Positions 53,952 to 62,552 of a DNA stretch of 64,000 nt are shown piece by piece. The DNA is from Calothrix sp. NIES-3974 (lineage in GTDB: Bacteria > Cyanobacteriota > Cyanobacteriia > Cyanobacteriales > Nostocaceae): contig NZ_AP018254.1 of NCBI RefSeq assembly GCF_002368395.1, positions 434,001-498,000 on the forward strand, read 5' to 3'. The translations under genes were made by a program, and so were the position numbers. Position 1 is the stretch's first letter. Each line of letters opens with the position of its first letter. The notes beneath the pieces are model-generated. The model did not search any database, was not told the DNA's origin, and saw nothing but the letters and a program-made list of their open reading frames with translations.

Positions 53952-56060
53952 CTGCTGCCGACGTTGACGTACCTGGGAACGTAAAACCTTCAATCGATAG
54001 GGGTCTGTGTCTGGACGGCGTGACAACTGATAACCGCGAAGAGTTGCACAATTATCAGCCAAACACTTTAACCATCCTGAACGGTACTTAATCTGTCGTT
54101 CATCATCCAATAATCCCCAATCTTGTTCCTGACGAGTCAGGCGAGCAAACTTTTCGTAGAGAGGATACTCCCTAGTCACCAAACTCTCCTTCTGATGCAA
54201 CACAGGCGGATCATCTGAATCATAATCTCGATAACTGACATGTAAATCCTGTAAATCTATGGTCATCTTTGTTAGCAGGGCTGGATGGGGGTCAGTATCA
54301 AAATCAGGGTAATATAAATAGGAAATTTTTGGACTTTGGGTGTGGATTTGAATCACATTCGCTTCCTGCATCCGGCCAATGGTACGACTAGCACACCCCT
54401 CATACAACCGCAATAACGGATCGAGATGCTCCAAAGCCGAAATATGTACTAAAAGGGAATTGGCAGACTTTTTCCCGATCGGACTTTGCTGACAGCACTG
54501 GGCAATACTAGCTAAATCCCCCACACTGTACAACATTCCCTCCGCCTCTAGACAGGCTTGCTTATAACTACCAAACAGGACTTTAATATCCATCTGCACC
54601 GAAGGAGCCAAATCCTTCAACTTGGGAATTCCGTCAAAATGGGACAAAGCCAAATACACCATCATATCCTGCCGACGTTTACGGGCGATCGCCTCCCATT
54701 CTTCTGGGTCTGTTGCCTGTAAAATCACATCATAGGCTCGTTTGATGGAGATAAATTCCGCACAAATTTCTGCTGCTTCTGGTAATTCCTCCTTTTTGGG
54801 TAAACGTCCCCGTTCCGTGACAAACTCCATCAACGGTGTCAGTAATTTTCGATAATTTTCAAACCGCTTCAGTTTGACTCTGATCCGAGGAGTTGTCATT
54901 CGTGAACGGAAACGGGAAGCTCGGAAACTTTGAGCTTGGATTTCATCTCGAAATACAAAGTAAATCCCTAAACCCCCAGGAATTGCATCCACACCCAGAA
55001 CCTGATCAATATAGGCTTTTAATTCCTGGGGTTCAAAATACTTTTGAAAGGTATTGCGAGCTGTGACAATTCCATCACCATAGGCAATTGTCCCCTTACC
55101 ACGGCGATCGCCCTCATCTAAACTAACTTGGGCAGATACAATTAACACTTTTTCGGCTAATTTCCAAGCATTAATTAAGGCTTGACGACGCTCACTCGGA
55201 TCTTCAATCACGTTAATTACATAACCCAAATTGACGATGTCCGCCGGTACTTGGGGAGAACCCGGCGCATAGTAAGGGTCCCAACCGGAACTGGTAAAAC
55301 CTTTTTGACGGATACGGGCAACATCACCCCCGTGACCACACCCATAATCAAAAAAGGTAGTATCGGGGGTAAAGAATCCTGCCTCTAGGGCTGTACGCAC
55401 CGGACGGGATAGGTCATGGCGAATAATGGCGGCTTTGTGGCGTTCAATTTGTCTGGTGTTTGCCAGGGGGATTTCGTGCTGAATTACGTGATGACCGTGG
55501 ATTTCCACATGCCTGGCTCTGAGGCGTTCTTCCCAACCCTTCCGTGTGCCGATGGTGTTAGCCTTTTTTAATAGCCCTAAAGCTTCTTCAGTTTGGGTGA
55601 GGTGGGCAAATTGTTGATATAACGGGTAGGTGGAGCTAACAAAAGTTTCCTTACGGTGGAGAATCGGCGGATTGGTGGAGGTGCTATAGTCCCGGTAGGA
55701 CACCATGAAGGTGATTAAATCTACTTGGATGCTTGCTTTTAAGGCTGGATGGGGGTCTGTGTCAAAACTGGGATAGAACAGGTAGGAGATTTTTGGCTCC
55801 ATTACCGAAAATTTTACTAAAGTGGCACCATGGGCTTGGGGTACAACTTTTCTGGCACTACCTTCGTATTCCTGCAATTTGGGAGGAAGCTCAGATAAGG
55901 CCGAAACATGGACATAAAAAGCTTCAGGCAACTTCTTTCCCACACAACTATCTTGAATTGCGATCGCAATCTCATTCATCTGAGGCAATACTGGATCTTG
56001 AAGATACTGTTGGTGTTCTGACAAAGTTGGGGTATGGGGAAAAATCGATAGGCTTTTCAT
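53943..56060 (-). CDS. Putative DNA-phosphorothioation-associated methyltransferase with a duplicated flanking module
   Basis: Resembles the putative methyltransferases associated with dnd (phosphorothioation) loci. The frame is open to an ATG at 56195 (750 aa); the first 45 residues look non-conserved and AGGAC lies before the ATG at 56060 (705 aa), so I prefer that start. Counting from 56195: module A (about 78-238), a SAM-binding domain (about 255-420, motif I FFDYGCGHGGDVARI and VNLGYVINVIEDPSER), a charged helical stretch (about 430-560), and module B (about 566-726). Modules A and B are related: both contain KISYLxYPxFDTDPHPAL, VSYRDY, HxKExxVxxxYPLYxxFAxLT. No dndA-E genes are in the window. 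Confidence 0.78.
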   Translation of the reverse strand: MKSLSIFPHTPTLSEHQQYLQDPVLPQMNEIAIAIQDSCVGKKLPEAFYVHVSALSELPPKLQEYEGSARKVVPQAHGATLVKFSVMEPKISYLFYPSFDTDPHPALKASIQVDLITFMVSYRDYSTSTNPPILHRKETFVSSTYPLYQQFAHLTQTEEALGLLKKANTIGTRKGWEERLRARHVEIHGHHVIQHEIPLANTRQIERHKAAIIRHDLSRPVRTALEAGFFTPDTTFFDYGCGHGGDVARIRQKGFTSSGWDPYYAPGSPQVPADIVNLGYVINVIEDPSERRQALINAWKLAEKVLIVSAQVSLDEGDRRGKGTIAYGDGIVTARNTFQKYFEPQELKAYIDQVLGVDAIPGGLGIYFVFRDEIQAQSFRASRFRSRMTTPRIRVKLKRFENYRKLLTPLMEFVTERGRLPKKEELPEAAEICAEFISIKRAYDVILQATDPEEWEAIARKRRQDMMVYLALSHFDGIPKLKDLAPSVQMDIKVLFGSYKQACLEAEGMLYSVGDLASIAQCCQQSPIGKKSANSLLVHISALEHLDPLLRLYEGCASRTIGRMQEANVIQIHTQSPKISYLYYPDFDTDPHPALLTKMTIDLQDLHVSYRDYDSDDPPVLHQKESLVTREYPLYEKFARLTRQEQDWGLLDDERQIKYRSGWLKCLADNCATLRGYQLSRRPDTDPYRLKVLRSQVRQRRQQLD

Positions 56061-56450
56061 CTGTCCTGGTGTACCCAATCTGTTTGATTCTGAAAATGAG
56101 GAGTGTGCAGAGTTTAATAATGGAGAATTATTAGGACTTAACCGGTGTCGATATTTTTCCCATCTTATTGCCGTTCTGCACCACTTTGATTGCATTGGAG
56201 CAAGTGAGCGGTAAGCATTGAGTAGCAGGTTGATTTTCCCACTAATCTTTACTTCCCTGGAGACGACCTACCGGGTCGTGTTTACTCGCCAATCCCTAAA
56301 ATGTTCAGGGATTTATGAGGAATTTGGGTGTGAATATATTATGGTTGCCAAAGTACATTTTTATCTTAATAGTATTGGTTAACCTCCAGTTGTAAATTAT
56401 TGTAAAATCACGACTGTATAGTGAACATCAACAAACAGGGAAAGTAAGTT
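56061..56450. other. Divergent spacer with a hairpin remnant
   Basis: Start region of the methyltransferase (possible longer N-terminus to 56195) and the prxQ promoter. A degraded hairpin GGAGACGACCTACCGGGTCG lies at 56259-56278. Nothing else seen. Confidence 0.5.
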
Positions 56451-56888
56451 ATGGCTTTAGCAGTAGGTTCGGATGCACCTGCATTTACCGTCAAGGATAC
56501 AAATGGCAACACCGTTTCCCTATCTGATTTTGCTGGCAAAACGGTAGTTTTATATTTTTATCCCAAGGATGATACTCCTGGATGTACCAAACAAGCTTGT
56601 AGTTTTCGAGATGCCCAACCTGATTACCAGAGTAAAGATGTGGTTGTGTTAGGGGTAAGTGCGGATGATGAAGCTTCCCACCAGGCTTTTACCCAAAAGT
56701 ATAATTTGAATTTTCCCCTGTTAGCTGACACTGAGCAACAACTCATCAAAGCCTATGATGTTGATGGTGGTGGTTATGCCAAACGTGTCACCTATGTGAT
56801 TGGTCCTGATGGAAAAATTATCCATGTGGATGCCAGTGTGAACACCACAACCCATGCAACCGATGTTTTACAAGCTTTAGGATTATGA
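56451..56888 (+). CDS. Peroxiredoxin of the PrxQ/BCP type
   Basis: Thioredoxin-dependent peroxidase, 145 aa, cytoplasmic in bacteria. Active-site block YPKDDTPGCTKQACSFRD with the peroxidatic Cys and the resolving Cys five residues later (C-x4-C), the PrxQ arrangement. Also the conserved DTEQQLIKAYDV and VTYVIGPDGKI. Preceded by a good GGAAAG-type leader and followed at once by a terminator, so monocistronic. Confidence 0.95.
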   Translation: MALAVGSDAPAFTVKDTNGNTVSLSDFAGKTVVLYFYPKDDTPGCTKQACSFRDAQPDYQSKDVVVLGVSADDEASHQAFTQKYNLNFPLLADTEQQLIKAYDVDGGGYAKRVTYVIGPDGKIIHVDASVNTTTHATDVLQALGL

Positions 56889-56916
56889 TCGGTTTTTATT
56901 GATTCTAGTTTCACTC

Positions 56917-56943
56917 AAAAGACGTAGCAGTACTACGTCTTTT
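56917..56943 (+). terminator. Intrinsic terminator of prxQ
   Basis: Eleven-pair perfect stem AAAAGACGTAG / CTACGTCTTTT with a 5-nt loop (CAGTA), 28 bp after the stop. The core GACGTAG-CAGTA is shared with the hairpin family, suggesting that a family member has been taken over as a terminator. Confidence 0.85.
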
Positions 56944-57065
56944 GGGTTTTGTATTTAGGGTTTGCGGAAAAATAGTTAAGAGGCGATATATCGCCTCTTT
57001 GTATCCTGTAAGTTTTGAAGGGTATTTGATTCGCAAAAAGATGTGTCGGAATAGGCGTATATAAT

Positions 57066-57212
57066 TCAAAAAGCCTCCCATCTGTTATTTTGTGTAGCCA
57101 AGCAAAAGTGGAATTTTGGGGTTAAAACTATTTCCTGTACAGACGACCCGATGAGTTGTCCCTACTCCCGACACCCTACCCTCACACTTCAGACTTTTTC
57201 CGCAGACCCTAA
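57066..57212 (-). repeat. Composite dispersed repeat, minus orientation
   Basis: On the minus strand: AGGGTCTGCGGAAAAAGTCT, GTGAGGGTAGGG, a palindrome slot with GACAACTCATCGGGTCGTC (57142-57160), AATAGTTTTAACCCC, ATTCCACTTTTGCTTGGC. A truncated AGGGTTTGCGGAAAAATAG copy lies at 56957-56975 and another begins at 63980. Confidence 0.75.
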
Positions 57213-57408
57213 TTATATTTTGGTGCGAATGCGCGATCGCAAATTTTGGAAAGCCGATTGTTACTGCTTGTAAGTGTACATCGAGAATCTTTGGGCAATA
57301 GCAATTACAAAGCTGTTAGCTGGGTTTATATCCCTTAGCTTTATTTTCCCTGGGGATACTTGGATTTGCGATCACAGATGAAAATTCCTGTGAGATAAAT
57401 CTCATAAC

Positions 57409-57855
57409 TCAATCTGCTGTCTTCAAAACATCTGCACAAAGTTGGCTGCTGACTCGAAAATGGGCTTGACTGATTAAATCGTCCATTATGGGTTTAACTG
57501 CCTCAATTAAATTTTGGCCTTTTGCCAACAGCAAAATTCCCAGAATACCAGCGATCTTAATATCTAAATCTTTTGCGGCTTGTCTACCTAACCGCTCGTC
57601 AATTAACAATCGGCTGGCTCCGACTTCAACAGCAAGTGCGATCGCTTCCGCCTCACCAATATTAACGCGAGTCCTTAACTCAGCAACCAATTGTTGATTT
57701 TGTACTGAATGAACTTCCAGCCAAGTTGCTGATTGAACTGCCATCATCACAGTTTCCCCTGCCCTCTCATCCAATAATTCTTCATGCACTGCGTAGGGGA
57801 TCAGAACTGTGCCATAAATTTTTTGGATTAGACTTAATTGTCCAACTTTTGCCAA
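57409..57855 (-). pseudogene. DUF3368-type PIN-domain toxin, N-terminus degraded
   Basis: 148-residue frame like the DUF3368 ribonuclease toxins, which normally begin with a strand VVSDTSPISNL carrying the first catalytic Asp. Here the coding similarity continues upstream of the apparent TTG start (PISNLAKVGQL), but the SDTS part reads LLFTL with no Asp and a TAA stop just before it. The other acidic residues (NIGEAEAIALAVE, LLIDERLGRQAA) remain. The usual antitoxin partner (UPF0175) is missing in the 110 bp upstream. Likely an inactive remnant; a shortened protein from the TTG cannot be excluded. Confidence 0.65.
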
Positions 57856-57966
57856 ATTTGAAATTGGTAAGGTAAATAATAAGTATTAAATTTACCTTTT
57901 TACTGAGTTTTCCGCGCCAGAATATAATATTTTCAACAGCGTATTTGTAATGGATCAAAAGCAGGG

Positions 57967-58491
57967 TTAGGATGATTGTCGAGGTGGTAAGGTGGGTCGG
58001 CGAAAACTGTTGAGAATGAGGTAAAGCAGACCGATATTGATAAATACATCCGCTAAATTAAAGACAGGAAAATTAATTAACTTGAAGGTGAAGCTATTTT
58101 TGTCAAAGATGGGGAAGAGAATAAACGGGAAATCGAGAAAATCTACCACATAACCAAGGATAAACCGGTCAATGCCATTACCGAGGGCACCACTTAAAAT
58201 CAAACCATAACCAATTCTTTCCCATTTATTTAAGCCAGAATAAAACAAACCGAGTAAAATTAACCCTAAACTTACAGCTAAAGAGAGCCAACGCAATAAA
58301 CCGACCTGACCTGTAAATAAACTAAAGGCAGCACCAGTATTGCGAACATAGGTAAAGTGGAATAGGTTAGGAATGATAGGAAAAGTTTCCCCTAAATTCA
58401 TTGTTTGGGTGACTATATACTTGGTAATCTGGTCTACAACAAAGCCAATAATTGCCACAATCCAGAATTGACGGTTTTTTTGAATATGCAT
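57967..58491 (-). CDS. lspA: Lipoprotein signal peptidase (signal peptidase II)
   Basis: Membrane aspartic protease that removes the signal peptide from diacylglyceryl-prolipoproteins; 174 aa, four hydrophobic spans. The catalytic Asp pair lies in ALGNGIDRFILGYVVDFLDF and VFNLADVFINIG, and the block YVRNTGAAFSLF is conserved. It starts 47 bp after bioY on the same strand, so the two probably share an mRNA. Acts after Lgt (44784). Confidence 0.96.
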   Translation of the reverse strand: MHIQKNRQFWIVAIIGFVVDQITKYIVTQTMNLGETFPIIPNLFHFTYVRNTGAAFSLFTGQVGLLRWLSLAVSLGLILLGLFYSGLNKWERIGYGLILSGALGNGIDRFILGYVVDFLDFPFILFPIFDKNSFTFKLINFPVFNLADVFINIGLLYLILNSFRRPTLPPRQSS

Positions 58492-58538
58492 GGATCAAGG
58501 GGAAACAGAGGGAATAACTGCGAAAGGTTGCTCGATTA

Positions 58539-59129
58539 CTAGTAAAACATTAAATGTCGTAAAACAAACGCAATTAAGGTGACAGCACAGGCGATCGCCA
58601 ACTGTCCTGGTAGGGGAGACCAGGAATACTTGAGGATTTCTTGCCACAGTAAAGAAAAGGTTTGTACCCCTTTCCATTGGAGGAAATAGCCCAAAATCAG
58701 GTAAATAATGCCGCACAGATGGATCGTAAATATCCCGCAAACACAACTAAAGGAAAGTGTTTCTAAGCGAGGACGGGTGCGGAATGCCAAATAACCACAA
58801 ATCCAAGCACCGGGGATAAATCCTAAAATATAGCCGAATTGGGTGAGCTTGAGATAACCGATACCTCCTCCCTGGGAAAAAACAGGTAATAGGGTCAACC
58901 CCATGACCACGTAGGCAATTTGGGAAAGCACTCCAGCATTTTGTCCCCCTAGACAACCAACTAGTAGGACTCCGGCAATTTGATAGGAAACACCCAAGGG
59001 GAAAGGGTGAATTCCCTGTTGACCCCAAATCCAAGGGAAACTCGTAAAATATGCTTCCAGATAAGTTCCTCCGATAGTCAGGAGTAAACCAATCATTGAC
59101 CAAAGTAGTTGATTGGAGGCTGCAATCAT
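58539..59129 (-). CDS. bioY: Biotin transporter BioY
   Basis: Membrane S-component for biotin uptake (ECF-type or stand-alone), 196 aa with about six spans. Recognised from GVSYQIAGVLLVGCLGGQNAGVLSQIAYVVMGL, FSQGGGIGYLKLTQFGYILGFIPGAWICG, which are the BioY core. No bioM/bioN energising genes are nearby. The frame starts MIAASNQLLWSMIG. Upstream of lspA. Confidence 0.92.
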   Translation of the reverse strand: MIAASNQLLWSMIGLLLTIGGTYLEAYFTSFPWIWGQQGIHPFPLGVSYQIAGVLLVGCLGGQNAGVLSQIAYVVMGLTLLPVFSQGGGIGYLKLTQFGYILGFIPGAWICGYLAFRTRPRLETLSFSCVCGIFTIHLCGIIYLILGYFLQWKGVQTFSLLWQEILKYSWSPLPGQLAIACAVTLIAFVLRHLMFY

Positions 59130-59426
59130 TTAAATGTTAAATGTTTTTCGATTGTTTGAATACAAGTATATCTAGTACTTGACAAACGCCAAAATAGCCA
59201 GTGGTCGTACTGTTTTACTTCAGAGTTGATACCTAAAGAGGAGCTTTTGGGAGCAAGGGAAGAAAATGGATCAAAACTTGTGTTTAGTGAAATGGTATTT
59301 GGAGACTAGTACTCGACCAAATCAATAATACTGGGTCGAGGTAGGTCAGGGAAGCTTTTGGATGCAGGGGGACAAAAGAAATGCATCCTTTTACCATGAA
59401 CTAGACAAAGTTGGTGTGGCAGAGTA
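59130..59426. repeat. Spacer with short dispersed repeat, copy 2
   Basis: 59227-59297 repeats 49264-49330. A further GGGAAGCTTTTGGATGCAGG at 59350-59369 echoes the middle of the same repeat, so a partial second unit may follow. No gene. Confidence 0.55.
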
Positions 59427-60263
59427 CTAGGGGGTAGTAGTCGGAGATGGGGTGGATGTGGCAGTTTTGTTGATTTCGTCTTTAAACTGGGCTGGAGCTA
59501 GGGCTGCGGCGTTGCTAAATAGGGGTTTAGCTTCTTCAATTTTACCTTGTTCTTTGAGGACTAAAGCTTTAGCCCAGAGGGGACGGAAATCCTTTGGGTC
59601 GTCTTTAGCAGCTTGGTCGTAAATTTCAAAAGCTTTTTCGTAACGTTTTTGGCTGGCATGGACATTGCCGAGCAACACTTGCACACCAACAGTATCGATG
59701 CTACCAGGTTGGATTTTATTGGCTTGGGGTGCTTTACCTAAAGTATCCTGTAGGATGCCAATCGCAGCTTCTGGTCGCTGTTGATTGAGTTGGAGTGTAA
59801 CCATAGACTGTAAAGCATCCATATCGCCTGGTTTAGTTTCTAAAACCGTGCGTAGGATTTTGGCAGCTTCTTCGCGATCGCCGATTTTTTCCTTGGCTTG
59901 TGCCAATAATACGGCATACTTCACTTGATTGGGGTTAACCTTCACCAACCTTTCCAAAGGCATAATCACATCATTGACACTACCTTGATTCAGACTAAGT
60001 AACCTTAACCGAGCTTCCAACAAACCCTTGAGTACATTTTCATTATCCGGTTCCCGTTGGAGTACTAACTCATAGCCACGAGCCTCATCTTTGAGTTTGG
60101 CGATCGCATCATCGGCAGCTTTACCATTTGCCTGGGCACTGCCACCGTCAGCACTAGATTCCATGAAATTAGTTATCATGGGAAGTGCTGAGACTGCCAT
60201 GAACGCCAGAATTGAAAACACGAGCAAAACTTTAACTATCCAGCTATTGCGCGATTGAGACAC
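59427..60263 (-). CDS. Membrane-anchored tetratricopeptide-repeat protein
   Basis: 278 aa. An N-terminal membrane segment (about 8-28, VKVLLVFSILAFMAVSALPMI) is followed by TPR-like helices from about residue 55 to 255 (units such as LKGLLEARLRLLSLNQG, AVLLAQAKEKIGDREEAAKILRTVLE, VQVLLGNVHASQKRYEKAFEIYDQAAKDDPKD, LWAKALVLKEQGKIEEAKPLF) and a Ser/Thr/Pro tail. Probably a protein-interaction scaffold outside or on the thylakoid or plasma membrane; a specific role is not known. Confidence 0.85.
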   Translation of the reverse strand: MSQSRNSWIVKVLLVFSILAFMAVSALPMITNFMESSADGGSAQANGKAADDAIAKLKDEARGYELVLQREPDNENVLKGLLEARLRLLSLNQGSVNDVIMPLERLVKVNPNQVKYAVLLAQAKEKIGDREEAAKILRTVLETKPGDMDALQSMVTLQLNQQRPEAAIGILQDTLGKAPQANKIQPGSIDTVGVQVLLGNVHASQKRYEKAFEIYDQAAKDDPKDFRPLWAKALVLKEQGKIEEAKPLFSNAAALAPAQFKDEINKTATSTPSPTTTP

Positions 60264-60686
60264 AAAATCTTCCTCAACTGTAATTAGATTATGGTGGACA
60301 AAAATCGGAAAAATTAAAAATTTGAAAAACTTTGCGGAATACCGTGAAATGACTGTGAACTTTATAACAAATAGTCGTCTCCGTCGCCAAAGCGCGTAAA
60401 AAACTGAGGAGGAACCGTCAGAATTGTAACTGTGGTATGCTTCCGAAACTAGTATAAAAGCGCTAAATTACACATTTAGTGTTTAGATTGTAAAGTCCCA
60501 ACTAAATTCTTGGGGAAGAATCTTCCTAAATGGGAATATATAGTATTGGGTATTTGCAATTACAATTGGACACTTATGAGAGTGGCGATTGGAAAAAAGT
60601 ATACTTTAACCAGCCGCACAAACGCTCTTTCCAGTTTCCCTGATTAAATCCCACAATGGGATCTGTCTCCGCCGCAAGGAGTGTTT
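60264..60686. promoter_or_regulatory. Divergent TPR/hypothetical spacer
   Basis: AT-rich region with promoters in both directions. A CTTGGGGAAGAATCTTCCTAA inverted-repeat-like motif lies near 60509. The ribosome site AAGGAG at 60676-60681 fixes the start of the next gene at ATG 60687 rather than the in-frame GTG 60681. No gene. Confidence 0.45.
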
Positions 60687-61718
60687 ATGAATTCCGACCT
60701 GATGCCGTCGCCAGAACCATCAAATCAAACAAATCTCAGTTCATCTGAAACTAGCACCGAAGCTACTAATCCCGTTGCTGCTGACCAAACCGAAACTACG
60801 TCAGTTGACAATGATGCTGCTCAACCGGAAACGCGATCGCCCGATACACCCGAAACAGAAAGCGACCACATTTCCAGCGAAGAATTGGCTGCCAATCGGA
60901 ACCAACCGATTCCACCGCCAAGCGAACCGATGCAGTATCGTGCCATTGGGCTAGTCCGAGGTCGTTACGTCGCCAGTAGCGAGCAATTTACCCAAGGTTC
61001 GTTACACACCCCCGATGGTGTCGAACTCAGCGCCGTCCTCCTAGGACGAATCATGAGTCTAGTGAAAAATCATCTTGATTTAGACAAAGACCACCTCTGG
61101 GTCGTTTATCCACGTACCCGCCAAGAAAATGATGAACTCCATCTGCAAATTGTTGGGGTATGGGAACCAGAAAATCTGGCCAAACCCTCTGACAACCAAA
61201 AGGAATTAGCAACTAATTCCTCCACAACGGAGCCTAGTAGTAGCGAAATCATTCCCTCCACAGAAGTTCCCGATGGTGGATTTTCCGTCCGAGGAGAAGT
61301 CGTCTATCAAGCTAATGATGCTAACAACCTAGTCATCAAAATCAAACAAGCACCGCGCAAATCAACCGATAAGCCCAAATATTTTAAACTCAAACTCAAG
61401 GGCAAATTAGAGGGTAAAGCCGTTGGTAAGTTTTGGGATATCCAAGCCAAGCGCGAACAAACTGGATTGGTAGTCGAAACCGCCGAATTTATCGCCGACT
61501 TACCCAAAAAACGCCGTCCCACTTTCAAACAAGGGGGTGGAAAACGTTTTGCCAAAGGATCCGGTGGTCCTCCGAGAAAGCCCTACCGCAGACCACCCGG
61601 AGGAGGTGAAACCCCCCGTCCTGTTAAAAGGGGCGATGCACCCTCTGGAAATGCGACTCCCCGTCCTACCCCTCGACCTACTCCTAAACCCATTAAGCGT
61701 CCAAAACCAGAAGAATAA
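60687..61718 (+). CDS. Hypothetical protein with acidic N-terminus and Arg/Pro-rich basic tail
   Basis: Not assigned to a named family. 343 aa in three zones: an acidic, Ser/Thr/Glu-rich disordered N-terminus (about 1-75), a folded-looking middle (about 80-275, MQYRAIGLVRGRYVASSEQF, HLWVVYPRTRQENDELHLQIVGVW, FSVRGEVVYQ, YFKLKLKGKLEG), and a highly basic Pro/Arg/Gly tail (about 280-343, GGPPRKPYRRPPGGG, TPRPTPRPTPKP). The tail suggests nucleic-acid or protein binding; the middle has an OB-like alternation of strands, which is only an impression. Confidence 0.75.
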   Translation: MNSDLMPSPEPSNQTNLSSSETSTEATNPVAADQTETTSVDNDAAQPETRSPDTPETESDHISSEELAANRNQPIPPPSEPMQYRAIGLVRGRYVASSEQFTQGSLHTPDGVELSAVLLGRIMSLVKNHLDLDKDHLWVVYPRTRQENDELHLQIVGVWEPENLAKPSDNQKELATNSSTTEPSSSEIIPSTEVPDGGFSVRGEVVYQANDANNLVIKIKQAPRKSTDKPKYFKLKLKGKLEGKAVGKFWDIQAKREQTGLVVETAEFIADLPKKRRPTFKQGGGKRFAKGSGGPPRKPYRRPPGGGETPRPVKRGDAPSGNATPRPTPRPTPKPIKRPKPEE

Positions 61719-61745
61719 TGGTTATTTAACTGGATGCCCAGGCTA

Positions 61746-61783
61746 CAGGGCTTCTAGTCTGCTAATAACAGGCTAGAAGCCTG
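61746..61783. terminator. Inverted repeat between convergent genes
   Basis: Arms CAGGGCTTCTAG (61746-61757) and CTAGAAGCCTG (61773-61783) around a 15-nt loop, between the ends of the basic-tail gene and the TPR gene. T-runs are weak, so termination is only a guess. Confidence 0.5.
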
Positions 61784-61842
61784 TTATTATGGGGGGTATT
61801 ACCTAGGCGCAGCTTTGCCGTAGACGATTACGAATTATTTAC

Positions 61843-62490
61843 TCAAACATCCCAACCACGTAATATTTTATGCACTCTTCCCAGATGCCACATATAATCA
61901 TCAATGGGAAAATCATCAACGGCTTTACTAACATAAAATTTGGCTTTTTCTGGCTGATTGGCAACTTCAAAAAATAAGCCTACATACAAATGACTATAAA
62001 ATTTTGGGTGTGGAGCAAAAAAATTACCAACCCCTAACACACTATCAATTTGACAATCGCCTGCATAGAAATCATATACCAACTGCATCACCCGGCGTGG
62101 ATCATTTTTCACAGGTAACAAACTTTTCCTCGCCATCTCAACCCCTTCCAACCTCGCCACACATAGGTAACGCCAAACAGTTTCTTCCACATCTTGAGAA
62201 TTCACTTGCAAGTCAACTTCAAACTGCCTTGCACCTTCCTCAAACCGATTAGCATAGTAGTAGGATAATCCCCGTTGCCACAAATAGGGTGTAATACTTG
62301 CATCTAGTTCTTCCGCTCGGTCAAAATCAGCAATTGATGCGGCAATATTCGCCAATTTGAACTGTACCATCCCCCGCAACACGTAGTTTCGAGGATTATT
62401 GGGATTGTGAGCGATCGCCTGATGATAACGGTTTAATTCTTGCTGGAGTAAATTCATTGCCGGGTGAGAATGTGAGAAATCTCCTATCAT
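61843..62490 (-). CDS. Tetratricopeptide-repeat protein
   Basis: Soluble TPR protein. The frame is open to 62601, but that would overlap the divergent permease gene; the ATG at 62490 (MIGDFSHSHPAMN, 215 aa) is a better start, and 62457 (MNLLQQEL) is possible. TPR units: NPNNPRNYVLRGMVQFKLANIAASIADFDRAEELD and LWQRGLSYYYANRFEEGARQFEVDL. The second half (YDFYAGDCQ, FYSHLYVGLFFEVANQPEKAKFYVSKAV) resembles cyanobacterial and plant TPR proteins of unknown role. Divergent from the ABC permease. Confidence 0.85.
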   Translation of the reverse strand: MIGDFSHSHPAMNLLQQELNRYHQAIAHNPNNPRNYVLRGMVQFKLANIAASIADFDRAEELDASITPYLWQRGLSYYYANRFEEGARQFEVDLQVNSQDVEETVWRYLCVARLEGVEMARKSLLPVKNDPRRVMQLVYDFYAGDCQIDSVLGVGNFFAPHPKFYSHLYVGLFFEVANQPEKAKFYVSKAVDDFPIDDYMWHLGRVHKILRGWDV

Positions 62491-62552
62491 GAACTTATAT
62501 ACGCCAAAATATAGTCCCGAAACAACCTTTTCTTCCCTTTCCCCTAACACCA

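Larger units (their letters stand above)
56889..57408. other. Spacer with a palindrome and a composite repeat
   Basis: After the terminator come a perfect 22-bp palindrome AAGAGGCGATATATCGCCTC at 56978-56999, the minus-oriented composite repeat at 57066-57212 and an unremarkable tail containing HIP1. No gene. Confidence 0.65.
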
